From positions 372,001-436,000 of the forward strand of contig CP079859.1 in NCBI GenBank assembly GCA_019339365.1: a stretch of DNA of 64,000 nt, in the 5' to 3' direction. The DNA comes from Vibrio neptunius. Lineage in GTDB: Bacteria > Pseudomonadota > Gammaproteobacteria > Enterobacterales > Vibrionaceae. The notes beneath the pieces were generated by a model. The model ran no database searches and was not told the origin of the DNA. It saw only the letters and a list, made by a program, of their open reading frames with translations. Shown here in pieces: positions 7,664 through 17,054 of the stretch (the first letter of the stretch is position 1; each line of letters starts with the position of its first letter). A program made the translations under genes and the position numbers.

Positions 7664-8250
7664 TTAAGCAATGTCTTTTCAGTACTGATTGAGACTGGTG
7701 ACTTTACTGGTGCACATCCACTCAAAGACTTAAAGCAACCCGCGCCCGAAAAGTCAGAAATGACTTACTTAACCCTCAAGCAAACCCAAGATCTTTTGGA
7801 CTACCTTAAAAATGATTGGGAACTTTTAAAAATCGTAGAAATTAGCTTAGCTACTGGTTCACGATGGAGGGAAACTATCACACTAAAATCAAGTAACCTT
7901 AGCCCTTACCGCATCCGATTTACTAACACCAAAACAGGTAAACCAAGAACCGTCCCGATTAGCAAACAGCTATATGATGATATATATCCTGAGAACGGCG
8001 GTAATCTGTTTAGTGAAGACCCTCAGGTAAGGTTAGGGAAGATATTTACCAAGCTAGGTTTTGATATTTACCCAAAGGGCAAAAGGTGCATGTACTGCGT
8101 CACACATTTGCAAGTCACTTTGTAATGAATGGCGGAGATATTTTAACGCTTAAGGAAATACTCGGACATGCTAGTATTAATCAAACGATGACATACGCGC
8201 ATTTGGCTCCTGACCACATTTATGACCCTGAACGACCCATGGCCATATAA
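7664..8250 (+). pseudogene. Tyrosine recombinase (phage-type integrase) remnant
   Basis: This is the catalytic part of a tyrosine integrase lacking its N-terminal arm- and most of its core-binding domain. The frame is open and integrase-like from about 7664 (LSNVFSVLIETGDFTGAHPL), before the first ATG at 7760. Visible active-site elements are the Arg in ATGSRWRETI, the Lys in TKTGKPRTVPI, HVLRHTF, LGHASI and the Tyr in TMTYAHL. The frame breaks at the A4 run 8081-8084; one extra A rejoins KGKRCMYC-type reading to KVHVLRHTFASHFVMNGG and a stop at 8250. The indel may be a sequencing error, but the missing 5' end is real decay. It probably mediated islet insertion. Confidence 0.8.
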
Positions 8251-8319
8251 CGCTAGATGCTAAGTAATTGTATTTAAAACAATTAACTACAATTACCCAC
8301 ACTAAACAACCTAAGGAAC

Positions 8320-8343
8320 GCTCAGCAATGAGCCCTTTTTATT
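8320..8343 (+). repeat. Right direct repeat (candidate attR)
   Basis: This is identical to 5224-5247. In this copy the bases before it (GGAAC instead of AAAGG) shorten the stem to GCTCA/TGAGC plus T-tract. It ends one base before the srkA start codon, so srkA lies immediately outside the islet. Confidence 0.85.
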
Positions 8344-8344
8344 T

Positions 8345-9331
8345 ATGATACAACAAGCCTTTAACTTTGATGCTCTGACACCCGACTTTATGTGGTACGC
8401 CTTGGAAAGCATTGGCGTTCGCGCCGAATCCGGCTTTCTACCACTCAACAGCTATGAAAACCGTGTTTATCAGTTTACCGATGAAGAGCGTCAACGTTAT
8501 GTGGTGAAGTTCTATCGCCCCGAGCGCTGGAGTTCAGCGCAGATACAAGAAGAGCACGACTTTACTCTGGAGCTGATTGAATCTGACATCCCGGTTGCCC
8601 CACCGATAAAATTCCAAGGGCAAACTCTGCATCAATATCAGGGCTATCTGTTTGCACTGTTTGCCAGTGTTGGCGGACGCCAGTTTGAAGTGGATAACCT
8701 CGAACAATTGGAAGGCGTAGGTCGTTTCCTTGGTCGAATCCATAAAGTTGGTGCTCGAATGGCCTTTAAGCACAGACCTACCATCAGCCTCGAAGAATAC
8801 CTGCATCAACCGCGTAAGATTCTGGAACAATCACAGTTTATTCCATTTCATCTAGAGAATGCCTTCTTCAATGACTTAGACTTGTTGATTCAATCGCTGC
8901 AACAACAATGGGATGACTCAGCCAACATCATTCGTCTTCACGGTGATTGCCACCCAGGCAACATTCTCTGGCGTGATGGCCCTATGTTTGTCGATCTTGA
9001 TGACTCTCGCAATGGGCCCGCGGTACAAGACCTGTGGATGATGCTCAATGGCGAGCGCGCTGATAAATTGATGCAGTTGGATATCCTGCTTGAGGCGTAT
9101 CAGGAATTTAACGACTTTAATACTAACGAATTGAAACTAATTGAACCTTTACGCGGTCTACGTATGGTGCACTATATGGCATGGTTGGCAAAAAGATGGC
9201 AGGATCCTGCTTTTCCTATCGCCTTCCCATGGTTTGACGATCCTAAATATTGGGAAAGCCAGGTATTAGCTTTCAAAGAACAAATTTCGGCATTGAGTGA
9301 GCCACCACTCTCACTGATGCCTCAGTGGTAA
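8345..9331 (+). CDS. srkA: Stress response kinase A (SrkA/YihE)
   Basis: This is a 328-residue cytoplasmic serine/threonine protein kinase of the APH/choline-kinase fold that limits stress-induced death through the Cpx/Maz network in E. coli. The N-lobe has YVVKFYRPERWS (the Lys that binds ATP, near residue 58). The catalytic loop is LHGDCHPGN near 198-206 and the metal-binding motif is FVDLDDS near 216-222. Length is normal. It is followed by dsbA after a short gap, the usual order in enterics and vibrios. The start codon almost touches the right islet repeat, so its native promoter and leader may have been replaced by islet DNA. Confidence 0.95.
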   Translation: MIQQAFNFDALTPDFMWYALESIGVRAESGFLPLNSYENRVYQFTDEERQRYVVKFYRPERWSSAQIQEEHDFTLELIESDIPVAPPIKFQGQTLHQYQGYLFALFASVGGRQFEVDNLEQLEGVGRFLGRIHKVGARMAFKHRPTISLEEYLHQPRKILEQSQFIPFHLENAFFNDLDLLIQSLQQQWDDSANIIRLHGDCHPGNILWRDGPMFVDLDDSRNGPAVQDLWMMLNGERADKLMQLDILLEAYQEFNDFNTNELKLIEPLRGLRMVHYMAWLAKRWQDPAFPIAFPWFDDPKYWESQVLAFKEQISALSEPPLSLMPQW

Positions 9332-9361
9332 GAAGCCAAAATGACAAACATGGAGTCAATA

Positions 9362-9982
9362 ATGAAAAAGCTGTTTGCACTTGTCGCAACTGTTATGTTG
9401 AGCCTTTCTGCTCACGCCGCTCAATTCAAAGAAGGTGAACATTATCAAGTTCTTGATATTCCTTCAGCTTCTCTCAGCAAGGCTTCACAAAAGCCAACAG
9501 TAACCGAGTTTTTCTCTTTCTATTGCCCACACTGTAGTAAGTTTGAGCCCATCATCGAACAGCTAAAAGCTCAACTTCCAGAAGAGGCTAAATTCCAGAA
9601 AAATCACGTTTCCTTCATGGGTGGTAGCATGGGTGAGTCGATGAGCAAAGCTTACGCGACCATGGTAGCGCTAAAAGTGGAAGACAAAATGGTGCCAGTC
9701 ATGTTTAACCGTATTCATAACATGCGTAAACCACCAAAAAATGATGAAGAATTACGTCAAATCTTCCTAGACGAAGGCATTGATGCGAAAAAATTTGACT
9801 CGGCATTCAAAGGGTTTGCCGTTGACTCTATGGTGCGCCGCTTCGACAAGCAGTTTAAAGACAGCGGCCTATCTGGCGTACCAGCAGTTGTCGTAAACAA
9901 TAAGTACCTTGTTCAGGCACAAAGTATCAAAACCATTGACGAATATTTCGATCTGGTTAACTTCCTACTGACTCAAAAGTAA
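9362..9982 (+). CDS. dsbA: Thiol:disulfide interchange protein DsbA
   Basis: This periplasmic oxidase introduces disulfide bonds into exported proteins and is recycled by DsbB. The precursor has 206 residues, a signal peptide [19 protein letters not shown] cleaved before AQFKEG, the redox motif CPHC (Cys55 and Cys58), and the cis-proline loop GVPAVVV. The start at 9362 is chosen because it gives this signal peptide and has GGAG seven bases upstream; the in-frame ATG at 9341 would add seven polar residues. It sits 30 bases after srkA and is probably co-transcribed with it. Confidence 0.96.
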   Translation: MKKLFALVATVMLSLSAHAAQFKEGEHYQVLDIPSASLSKASQKPTVTEFFSFYCPHCSKFEPIIEQLKAQLPEEAKFQKNHVSFMGGSMGESMSKAYATMVALKVEDKMVPVMFNRIHNMRKPPKNDEELRQIFLDEGIDAKKFDSAFKGFAVDSMVRRFDKQFKDSGLSGVPAVVVNNKYLVQAQSIKTIDEYFDLVNFLLTQK

Positions 9983-9997
9983 TGAAGTTGATTACGC

Positions 9998-10025
9998 AAA
10001 AAAGGGAGCATTAGCTCCCTTTTTG
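9998..10025. terminator. Bidirectional terminator between dsbA and yihG
   Basis: AAAAAAGGGAGC-ATTA-GCTCCCTTTTT has an A-tract on one side and a T-tract on the other. It lies between the convergent dsbA and yihG genes and can serve both. Confidence 0.9.
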
Positions 10026-10038
10026 TTATTTGATGGGT

Positions 10039-10926
10039 TTACTTGTTATCTTGATGAATCTCTTTTAGCAGTTCATCTTTGTCCTTCCATACGCCGCCCA
10101 ACCATTGCTGAAACTGGCGTTTAAACGGCTTGTCATTGAAGTAATCTCCACGTACGCTTTCGTCCACAGGCATCACCTTGGTGCGCACAACAATCTTAGT
10201 CATGCGCCCCATCAAAATATCGCGAAACGGCTTATCGGTGTTTTCCGGGTAGGCTAAAGTGACATCAATGATGTTTTCGAACTGATCGCCCATTGCCGCC
10301 AACGTATAAGCCATCCCCCCTGTTTTAGGCTGTAACAAATGCTGATAGCCCGCTTTGCTCTTTTTCTGCTTCTGCTGGGTAAAACGTGTACCTTCCACAT
10401 AATTCACCACAGTCGTCGGTGTGTGCCTGAACTTAGCGCAAGATCGACGCGTCGTTTCCAAGTCTTGACCACGCTTTTCTGGATGGCGAAGCAAGTACTC
10501 TCGCGAATAACGGCGCATAAACGGCATATCGAGCGCCCAACAAGCCATACCTATAAATGGAACGTAGAACAGTTGTTGCTTTAGAAAGAACTTTGGCATT
10601 GGAATGCGGTCTTTGAATACACAACATAACACCACGATATCCGTCCAACTGAGGTGATTGCTGATCAGCAGATACCAGCCATCCTTTGTCAGACTTTCAC
10701 CACCTTCGATGTCCCACTCGACACGATTAAACAAAGAAAGAATAGCTGAATTAATGGTTGCCCACAGCCACATCATCCAGTTGGCCATTGCTGTACATTT
10801 TGCCTGCAATTTACTTGTTGGTAACACGACTTTAATCAAAGCAATGATACAAATGGCGACCGAGCAAAAAGCTGAGTTAAGGATGACTAGAGTCACATTC
10901 AGTACAAGGAGTAGGTATGCAAACAT
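10039..10926 (-). CDS. yihG: YihG family lysophospholipid acyltransferase
   Basis: This is a 295-residue inner-membrane acyltransferase of the PlsC/LPLAT family, predicted to acylate a lysophospholipid. An N-terminal hydrophobic region (about 1-70, two segments) precedes the catalytic HX4D motif NHLSWTD near residue 90 and the substrate-binding block VEGTRFT near 180. The enteric YihG is thought to affect the fatty-acid pattern of phospholipids. It is convergent with dsbA, again as in enterics. The exact substrate cannot be told from sequence. Confidence 0.88.
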   Translation of the reverse strand: MFAYLLLVLNVTLVILNSAFCSVAICIIALIKVVLPTSKLQAKCTAMANWMMWLWATINSAILSLFNRVEWDIEGGESLTKDGWYLLISNHLSWTDIVVLCCVFKDRIPMPKFFLKQQLFYVPFIGMACWALDMPFMRRYSREYLLRHPEKRGQDLETTRRSCAKFRHTPTTVVNYVEGTRFTQQKQKKSKAGYQHLLQPKTGGMAYTLAAMGDQFENIIDVTLAYPENTDKPFRDILMGRMTKIVVRTKVMPVDESVRGDYFNDKPFKRQFQQWLGGVWKDKDELLKEIHQDNK

Positions 10927-11101
10927 AACGCTTATTAATGAGATCCAAGATAGAATTTACAACGTTTCATTTATGAATAATAAAACAGCGTGTAATTATA
11001 CAATTCCTTAACCACATTGGAATCACTCTGACGATGGTCAGATTAGTTCGACGACCACTGCCACTTACAAAGTGCAAGGTTCATAACAAGGAGAACCCTC
11101 A

Positions 11102-12088
11102 ATGAAAGCCAAATTCTCTCTAGCTGTCCTGTCGCTGGTTGCCCTTCCAACCATGGCTCAGCTATCAGAACAAGCAGGATTTAGTGGTGAAGTGTCACTC
11201 AGTGCTGGATTTGCCTCCAGCACTTCCAACTTTAATACCGATGGCGATAAAACCATCAGTAATGTCAATCAAACCGCGTCTGCAGATAGTGGTTCTCTAG
11301 TTCTGCCCCTCGGTAGCCTAGCCTATACCTTTGGTGCAAATCTAGACAAACAGTTTTACGTAGGTATGGCTCGTGAAGATATTGCTGTCGGTACTCTAGC
11401 TTTAGAGCTGGGCTACAAGCAGCAGCTTTCATCGGGTATGGTGATTGATGCCTCGTTCCTTCCAACCATTATGTCAGGCGAAACGTGGTCAGACCCATTT
11501 CTGACGGGTCAAGAGCGCCAAACCACAGACGAAACAGGTAACGCATTCCGTCTTAAGTTCAGCAATATTATGGGGTCCAACTTCAGCTTGGATACTGCGT
11601 ACGCTACCAGTGACATAGACAATGAGAAGTCTGGAGCCAGTGACAACTCTCTAACAACCGCAGAGAGGAGGGCCTTACAACGTGACGCTTCATCGATCTA
11701 CTTAAAAGGGGATTATCGCCTGCCGCTGACTCGCACGTCGTTCCTACAACCCTCACTAACCTACATCAAAACCGATGCCGATGGTGATGCCAACTCACTC
11801 GATTCAGTTGGTGGTGAGCTGAGTTACTTTAAGATATTGAATCGCCACCAGTTCGCTATCACCGCTGGGTACACTAACCGCTCTTACGATGCGTCTAACC
11901 CGATTTACGGCAAAACACGTGACGAAGATGAACTGAGCTTTTTCGCTGCATACGAATACCAAGAGTTCATGGGCTGGCAAGACTGGTCACTGGTTTCGTT
12001 TGCTGGTTACTCCAAAACAGATACCAACATCGACTTCTACGATGAAGACCAATACTTGTTCTCTGTTGGTATGAACTACCAGTTTTAG
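11102..12088 (+). CDS. DUF2860 outer-membrane beta-barrel protein
   Basis: This is a 328-residue exported protein of the vibrio DUF2860 family. A signal peptide (about 1-19, ending TMAQ) is followed by alternating beta-strand sequence, and the chain ends in NYQF. A terminal aromatic residue is the typical C-terminal signature of outer-membrane barrels. Many Asp-rich turns (DADGDAN, DEDQYL) suggest extracellular loops. The ribosome site CAAGGAG is strong. It stands alone between divergent yihG and its own terminator. Function is unknown; a porin or transport role is inferred from fold only. Confidence 0.82.
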   Translation: MKAKFSLAVLSLVALPTMAQLSEQAGFSGEVSLSAGFASSTSNFNTDGDKTISNVNQTASADSGSLVLPLGSLAYTFGANLDKQFYVGMAREDIAVGTLALELGYKQQLSSGMVIDASFLPTIMSGETWSDPFLTGQERQTTDETGNAFRLKFSNIMGSNFSLDTAYATSDIDNEKSGASDNSLTTAERRALQRDASSIYLKGDYRLPLTRTSFLQPSLTYIKTDADGDANSLDSVGGELSYFKILNRHQFAITAGYTNRSYDASNPIYGKTRDEDELSFFAAYEYQEFMGWQDWSLVSFAGYSKTDTNIDFYDEDQYLFSVGMNYQF

Positions 12089-12098
12089 GTAAAGACTG

Positions 12099-12126
12099 AG
12101 CCCGCCTCATTACGCGGGCTTTCTTT
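12099..12126. terminator. Terminator between the DUF2860 gene and comM
   Basis: AGCCCGC-CTCATTAC-GCGGGCT is followed by TTCTTTT, 11 bases after the DUF2860 gene stop. It lies directly at the end of convergent comM. Confidence 0.85.
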
Positions 12127-13648
12127 TACACCGACTGAGCCGTCAATTGCTTAAGTAAGCGATCCATTGCTCGATACCCCAAGGCTTCAGCCAAGTGATG
12201 GCGAGCTATTTGTGGTTGACCATCTAAGTCAGCAATGGTGCGCGCAACCTTAATAATTCGGTGGTAAGCTCGAATGGATAACCCGAGCTGGTGCAAAGCA
12301 CTTTCCAAAAACTGCGCATCTTCTTTTTCAGTGGGCAGTACTCCTCGATTTCTCGACTACCCAACAGCGCATTGACCTTATTGGAACGCTCCAACATACA
12401 CACTCTAGCACTAACAACCCTTTGCTTAACGACCTCTGTGGGCTCACCACGATCACCACCTTCCGCTAGGGTACCTTTGGGCAATGCTGGGATCTCTAGC
12501 GACATATCAAAACGATCGAGCAAAGGGCCAGATAATCGACCCAAATAACGTAAAATCGTTTGCGGATTTACTCTCGATTGATTGCCTTCATAGTAACCCG
12601 TAGGACTAGGGTTAAGAGCGCCCACCAGTTGAAAACGTGCAGGAAAACGAGTTTTACCCTGAGCCCGAGAGATAATGATTTCGCCAGACTCCAGTGGTTC
12701 GCGCAGCGAATCAAGCACCTTACGTTCAAACTCTGGCATTTCATCAAGAAACAACAATCCATTGTGCGCCAACGAAATTTCTCCTGGCCTTGGAATCGTA
12801 CCGCCACCCACTAAAGCGGCCATCGAGCTCGAATGGTGTGGCGCACGAAAAGGGCGTTGTTTCCAATTCAGAGCATTGATTTCCTGCTGAGTCAGTGACG
12901 CAACAGACGCGGTTTCCATCGCTTCCTCGTCACTCATTTCCGGCAACAAATCGCACAAGCGCGAGGCAAGCATAGTTTTCCCTGTCCCAGGTGGACCTAA
13001 AAATAGCAAATTGTGGTTTCCTGCTGCGGCAATCTCCAAAGCCCGCTTGCCTTGCTGCTGGCCAATGATATCTTGTAAATCACGTCCATTATTCATCGTT
13101 AGATTTACCATTGGCGTTTGATGTAGGCTCAGTTTTTTTTGACCGTAAAGATCGGCACACACTTCCAGTAAGCTTTGAGCAGATTTATGCTGTTCTTCAC
13201 CCACTAAGGCGGCTTGATCCCCGTTGCTATTCGGCACGACCAAGCTTCGCTGTGCTTTATTGGCAGCAAGCGCTGCAGGCAATACCCCTTTCACTCCTCG
13301 CAGCTCACCCGACAAAGCCAGTTCACCAACAAATTCTTTTTCCGCCAAGCCGTTGACTGGAATTTGCTCTGAAGCGGCGAGAATACCAAGTGCAATGGGT
13401 AGGTCAAAACGTCCTCCTTCTTTGGGCAAGTCTGCAGGCGCAAGATTGACCGTGATTCGCTTAGCTGGAAACTCAAAGCGAGAATTGATGATTGCACTGC
13501 GTACTCTATCGCGTGATTCTTTGACGGTGGTTTCAGGTAACCCCACCAGAGTAAACCCCGGCATTCCATTGCTGATATGCACTTCTACCGTCACAGGTGG
13601 AGCTTCGACCCCCACCGATGCGCGACTGTAAATAATGGCTAGACCCAT
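12126..13648 (-). CDS. comM: ComM / YifB family AAA ATPase, frame broken near the 3' end
   Basis: This is a hexameric AAA+ helicase-type ATPase that promotes branch migration during natural transformation. About 507 residues are expected. Visible are an N-terminal Lon-like domain (MGLAIIYSRASVGVEAPPVT), the Walker A GPPGTGKTMLA near residue 217, and the Walker B GLLFLDEMPEF near 297. The frame is lost at the T5 run 12324-12328 (plus strand); one extra base joins LGSREIEEYCPLKK to EDAQFLESALHQLGLSIRAY and the normal end at 12126. This is treated as a sequencing error. comM is a known integration target of islands in other genera, but no insertion is present here. Confidence 0.93.
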
Positions 13649-13854
13649 AACTTTCCCTACACTCTCTGCTATTCATTTATCTGTTTGATAATTTGCGCTC
13701 TTTTCTAACAATCTTGTTATATAGCGTGATGAGATGATGAGAGAATGTGAAAAAAGAATGACTTTTTGCTTGTCATGTAACGGAATTCTATGTTACCACT
13801 AATGACGTAGACAATTTCTTACCATATTACGTAAGCACAACATTAGAAAAGAAT

Positions 13855-13944
13855 ATGAATTTCAACGCCCGCATTAACGCACTGATTGTCCTGATTATCG
13901 TGGTCATTATTGATTCCGCGCGGGGGCTGGTGGGCGAAAAATAA
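13855..13944 (+). CDS. ilvL: ilv operon leader peptide
   Basis: This 29-codon ORF (ATG 13855 to TAA 13944) encodes a peptide with an unbroken run LIVLIIVVII at residues 10-19. In all it has six Ile, four Val and three Leu codons, the three amino acids made through this operon. Ribosome stalling on these codons when charged tRNA is scarce would prevent formation of the downstream attenuator hairpin. The ribosome site is weak (AGAAAAGAAT). The sequence differs from the E. coli leader but has the same logic and position, about 210 bases before ilvG. Confidence 0.88.
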   Translation: MNFNARINALIVLIIVVIIDSARGLVGEK

Positions 13945-13970
13945 AACACCAAATTCAAAAAAAACCCCGC
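13920..13970 (+). promoter_or_regulatory. Candidate antiterminator pairing of the ilv attenuator
   Basis: GCGGGG at 13920-13925, inside the last codons of the leader ORF, is complementary to CCCCGC at 13965-13970, which is the 5' arm of the terminator stem. The two pairings are mutually exclusive. A ribosome stalled on the Ile/Val/Leu run would leave the first segment free to form this alternative and let transcription continue into ilvG. This is inference from complementarity. Confidence 0.6.
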
Positions 13971-13993
13971 ACTGAAAAGTCCGGGGTTTTTTT
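13961..13993 (+). terminator. Attenuator terminator of the ilv operon
   Basis: AAAACCCCG pairs with CGGGGTTTT across a loop that itself holds an ACT/AGT pairing, followed by further T residues. It starts 16 bases after the leader peptide stop, the arrangement of a transcription attenuator rather than of an operon end. Confidence 0.88.
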
Positions 13994-14151
13994 CAACTTA
14001 AACGCTGAAAATCAGCGACAAAATAAACACTGACTCAGTCAGATAGACAGAAAAATAAAGAGCTCAGCCGCGAGCTGGCAGGAAGAATGGGAGCGCACAT
14101 GACGTGCACAACAACACAACATTGCTACTTAGGTAGCCAAAGGGGCTTACG

Positions 14152-15798
14152 ATGACAGGTGCTGAATTAGTCGTAGCCGCACTAAAACAACAAGGCATAA
14201 AAACCGTATTTGGCTACCCAGGCGGGGCCATCATGCCAATTTATGATGCACTGTATGATGGGGGCGTCGAGCACATCCTTTGCCGTCACGAACAAGGTGC
14301 AGCCATGGCCGCTATCGGTATGGCGCGTGCAACTCAGGACGTTGCAGTCTGTATGGCAACATCCGGCCCCGGCGCAACCAACCTTGTAACCGGTTTGGCC
14401 GATGCGTTTATGGACTCGATCCCAATGGTCGCGATAACAGGTCAGGTAGCCAGTTCTCACATCGGAACAGACGCTTTCCAGGAAATGGATGTGATAGGAA
14501 TGTCGCTATCCTGCACCAAGCACAGCTACCTAGTGACTGAGATTGAAGATCTGGCACCCACTTTAGCCGAAGCGTTTGAAGTGGCCAAAACAGGCCGACC
14601 AGGGCCAGTGATTGTCGATATCGCTAAAGATGTTCAGTTGGCTCAAGCTCCAGTGAGTATTTTACCTCCATTCACTCCACCAACGAATCCCGTCCCTGAA
14701 GCAGCAGCCGTTTCTGCCGCTCAGGCGCTTCTTTCACAAAGTACCCGTCCTGTCTTTTATGTTGGTGGTGGTGTTCAACTGGGTAAAGCCACAGACTCCG
14801 TTCGCGAATTCTTACGTTTAAACCCAATGCCTTCGGTCAGCACACTAAAAGGTTTAGGTACTATCGAACGTCACGATCCACATTACCTTGGCATGCTAGG
14901 TATGCATGGTACTAAAGCCGCTAACTTAGTCGTGCAAGAATGTGATCTGCTGATTGCGGTTGGTGCGCGATTCGATGACCGAGTGACAGGTAAGCTAGAA
15001 ACGTTCGCCCCTCACGCTCGCGTTATCCATATCGACATTGATGCTGCTGAGATCAACAAGCTGCGTCACGCCCATGCGCCACTGCGTGGTGATATCAATT
15101 CCCTTCTTCCTCAACTCGAACTGACTCAAGACATCACGCCATGGGTCAAGCACAGTGAAAGCCTGCGTAGTGGCTTTAAGTGGCGTTACGACCATCCGGG
15201 CGATCTCATTTTTGCTCCGGGCTTGCTCAAGCAGTTGTCCGACATGATGCCTGATAGTTCGATGGTCTCAACCGATGTGGGGCAGCATCAGATGTGGGCG
15301 GCGCAACATATTCAGCCCCGTGACCCACAGAACTTCATCACATCCGCAGGCTTAGGCACCATGGGCTTTGGCCTTCCTGCCGCTATGGGTGCCGCGGTCG
15401 CACGTCCGGATGATCAGTCTATCCTTATTACAGGTGACGGCTCTTTCATGATGAACGTTCAGGAACTGGGCACGCTAAAACGTCGCCAGATTCCGGTCAA
15501 AATCGTTCTATTGAACAACCAACGTTTAGGCATGGTACGTCAATGGCAATCGCTGTTCTTTGATGGTCGCCACAGTGAAACGATTCTGGATGACAATCCG
15601 GACTTCATCACTTTAGCAAGAGCGTTTGATATTCCTGGTAAAACGATCACAACAAAAGAAGAAGTTGAGCCAGCGATTCAGGAAATGCTGGAGAGTGAAA
15701 CCTCGTACTTGCTGCACGTTTTGATCGACGAAGAAGAAAACGTGTGGCCACTGGTACCGCCAGGTGCTTCTAACAATGACATGCTGGAGAACACTTAA
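14152..15798 (+). CDS. ilvG: Acetolactate synthase II, large (catalytic) subunit
   Basis: This ThDP enzyme condenses pyruvate with pyruvate or 2-oxobutyrate in valine/leucine and isoleucine synthesis. It has 548 residues and is uninterrupted, unlike the frameshifted copy of E. coli K-12. Domains in order are the N-terminal pyrimidine-binding domain with [15 protein letters not shown] and the catalytic Glu in HEQGAAMAA, a central FAD-binding domain, and the C-terminal ThDP/Mg site [20 protein letters not shown] near residue 430. It is the first structural gene of ilvGMEDA, behind an attenuator. The ribosome site AAAGGGG sits eight bases before the ATG. The small subunit IlvM follows at once. 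Confidence 0.97.
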   Translation: MTGAELVVAALKQQGIKTVFGYPGGAIMPIYDALYDGGVEHILCRHEQGAAMAAIGMARATQDVAVCMATSGPGATNLVTGLADAFMDSIPMVAITGQVASSHIGTDAFQEMDVIGMSLSCTKHSYLVTEIEDLAPTLAEAFEVAKTGRPGPVIVDIAKDVQLAQAPVSILPPFTPPTNPVPEAAAVSAAQALLSQSTRPVFYVGGGVQLGKATDSVREFLRLNPMPSVSTLKGLGTIERHDPHYLGMLGMHGTKAANLVVQECDLLIAVGARFDDRVTGKLETFAPHARVIHIDIDAAEINKLRHAHAPLRGDINSLLPQLELTQDITPWVKHSESLRSGFKWRYDHPGDLIFAPGLLKQLSDMMPDSSMVSTDVGQHQMWAAQHIQPRDPQNFITSAGLGTMGFGLPAAMGAAVARPDDQSILITGDGSFMMNVQELGTLKRRQIPVKIVLLNNQRLGMVRQWQSLFFDGRHSETILDDNPDFITLARAFDIPGKTITTKEEVEPAIQEMLESETSYLLHVLIDEEENVWPLVPPGASNNDMLENT

Positions 15799-15799
15799 G

Positions 15800-16084
15800 A
15801 TGGAAAGATATCTAATCGACATAAAAGCAGACGATAAACCTGTGCTGCTGGAGCGTGTTCTTCGTGTTGTTCGCCATCGTGGTTTCATTGTTAGACAAGT
15901 TGCAGGTACACAGAATCATGAGAGCAAGATTGCCAGTGTGGAGATCATCGTCGACAGCGATCGTCCGATCTCCTTTCTGACCAATCAGATTGAAAAGCTC
16001 TGGGATGTGCGCACAGTTGAGGTAACACAAATCGCTAGTGACGAGCTACCAAATAACAACCTACAACAACAAATTTGTGCATAA
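15800..16084 (+). CDS. ilvM: Acetolactate synthase II, small (regulatory) subunit
   Basis: This is a 94-residue ACT-domain subunit (MERYLIDIKADDKPVLLERV) that stabilises and activates IlvG. The ATG at 15800 is one base after the ilvG stop, so the two are translationally coupled; the in-frame TTG-type start at 15764 would lie inside ilvG and add non-family residues. The fold beta-alpha-beta is readable in VLLERVLRVVRHRGFIVRQV and ASVEIIVDSDRPISF. The Asn/Gln-rich tail is variable in the family. Confidence 0.93.
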   Translation: MERYLIDIKADDKPVLLERVLRVVRHRGFIVRQVAGTQNHESKIASVEIIVDSDRPISFLTNQIEKLWDVRTVEVTQIASDELPNNNLQQQICA

Positions 16085-16096
16085 AGGAAGGCAATA

Positions 16097-17041
16097 ATGG
16101 CTACTACAACAGCGGATTACATTTGGTTTAATGGCAAGCTGGTACCGTGGAAAGAAGCAAATGTTCACGTACTGACTCATGCTATGCACTACGGTACGTC
16201 AGTATTTGAAGGTGTGCGCTGCTACAACACTCCTAAAGGGCCAATTATCTTCCGCCATCGTGAGCATGCGAAGCGACTGAAAGATTCAGCCAAAATCTAC
16301 CGTTTCCCTATCCCTTACTCCGTGGATGAAATCATGGAAGCGACGCGCGAAACACTACGCGAGAACAAACTCGATAGTGCTTATATCCGCCCACTAGGTT
16401 TTGTCGGCAATGTTGGCCTCGGGGTGTGTCCCCCGCAGGGCACCGAAATGGACCTTATCATCGCTGCTTTCCCATGGGGATCTTACCTAGGTGAAGAAGC
16501 CTTAGAAAAAGGGGTCGATGCGATGATTTCCAGCTGGAACCGCGCGGCGCCAAACACCATTCCAACCGCAGCGAAAGCTGGCGGTAACTACCTTTCTTCA
16601 TTGCTGGTTGGCGGTGAAGCACGTCGTCATGGCTACGATGAAGGTATTGCATTAAGTGTTGATGGTTATTTGTCTGAAGGCGCAGGTGAGAACATCTTTG
16701 TGATTAAAGATGGATTGATCACCACGCCACCAGCAACCAGCGCCATCCTTCCGGGCATCACTCGTGATTCGATCATGACTATTGCTCGTGACAAAGGTTA
16801 CGAAGTACGCGAAGCAAATATTGCTCGTGAAGCACTCTATCTCGCAGATGAAGTGTTTATGACAGGTACAGCAGCAGAGGTCGTTCCTGTTGCAACCATA
16901 GATAAAATTGACGTAGGCAGCGGTAAACGCGGCCCTATCACCAAAGAGCTGCAAGAAGCTTACTTTGGACTATTCAACGGCACCACTAAAGATAAGTGGG
17001 GCTGGTTAGATTACGTTTACCCAGCAGACGCGGCAAAATAA
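16097..17041 (+). CDS. ilvE: Branched-chain amino-acid aminotransferase
   Basis: This PLP enzyme performs the last, reversible step from 2-oxo acids to Ile, Val and Leu. It has 314 residues and fold type IV. Signatures are [14 protein letters not shown] near 32-45, the PLP-lysine block [19 protein letters not shown] near 151-169, and [10 protein letters not shown] and [11 protein letters not shown] around the cofactor. The ribosome site AAAGGAAG is strong. It lies 12 bases after ilvM and 13 before ilvD. Confidence 0.97.
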   Translation: MATTTADYIWFNGKLVPWKEANVHVLTHAMHYGTSVFEGVRCYNTPKGPIIFRHREHAKRLKDSAKIYRFPIPYSVDEIMEATRETLRENKLDSAYIRPLGFVGNVGLGVCPPQGTEMDLIIAAFPWGSYLGEEALEKGVDAMISSWNRAAPNTIPTAAKAGGNYLSSLLVGGEARRHGYDEGIALSVDGYLSEGAGENIFVIKDGLITTPPATSAILPGITRDSIMTIARDKGYEVREANIAREALYLADEVFMTGTAAEVVPVATIDKIDVGSGKRGPITKELQEAYFGLFNGTTKDKWGWLDYVYPADAAK

Positions 17042-17054
17042 AGGAAGTAGTAAG

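Larger units (their letters stand above)
5224..8343. mobile_element. Genomic islet inserted in the ccoG terminator (about 3.1 kb)
   Basis: A 24-base direct repeat (5224-5247 and 8320-8343, beginning GCTCAGCAATGAGCCC) bounds this segment. Removing one repeat copy and the intervening DNA rejoins the ccoG terminator directly to srkA, the usual neighbour. Inside are genes foreign to that context: a membrane protein, a candidate toxin and immunity pair, two phage-like minus-strand genes and the C-terminal part of a tyrosine recombinase. The DNA is visibly richer in A and T than the flanks, with many AAA, ATA and TTA codons. The simplest reading is integrase-mediated insertion at the terminator, followed by decay of the integrase. 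The repeat identity is seen; the mechanism is inferred. Confidence 0.8.

Noticed and set aside
12126..13648. comM as a site of island insertion
   Set aside because: comM is a known integration target elsewhere, but here the gene is continuous apart from a one-base indel and no foreign DNA interrupts it.
14152..15798. ilvG as a pseudogene, as in E. coli K-12
   Set aside because: The frame is open over the full 548 residues with all cofactor motifs present.
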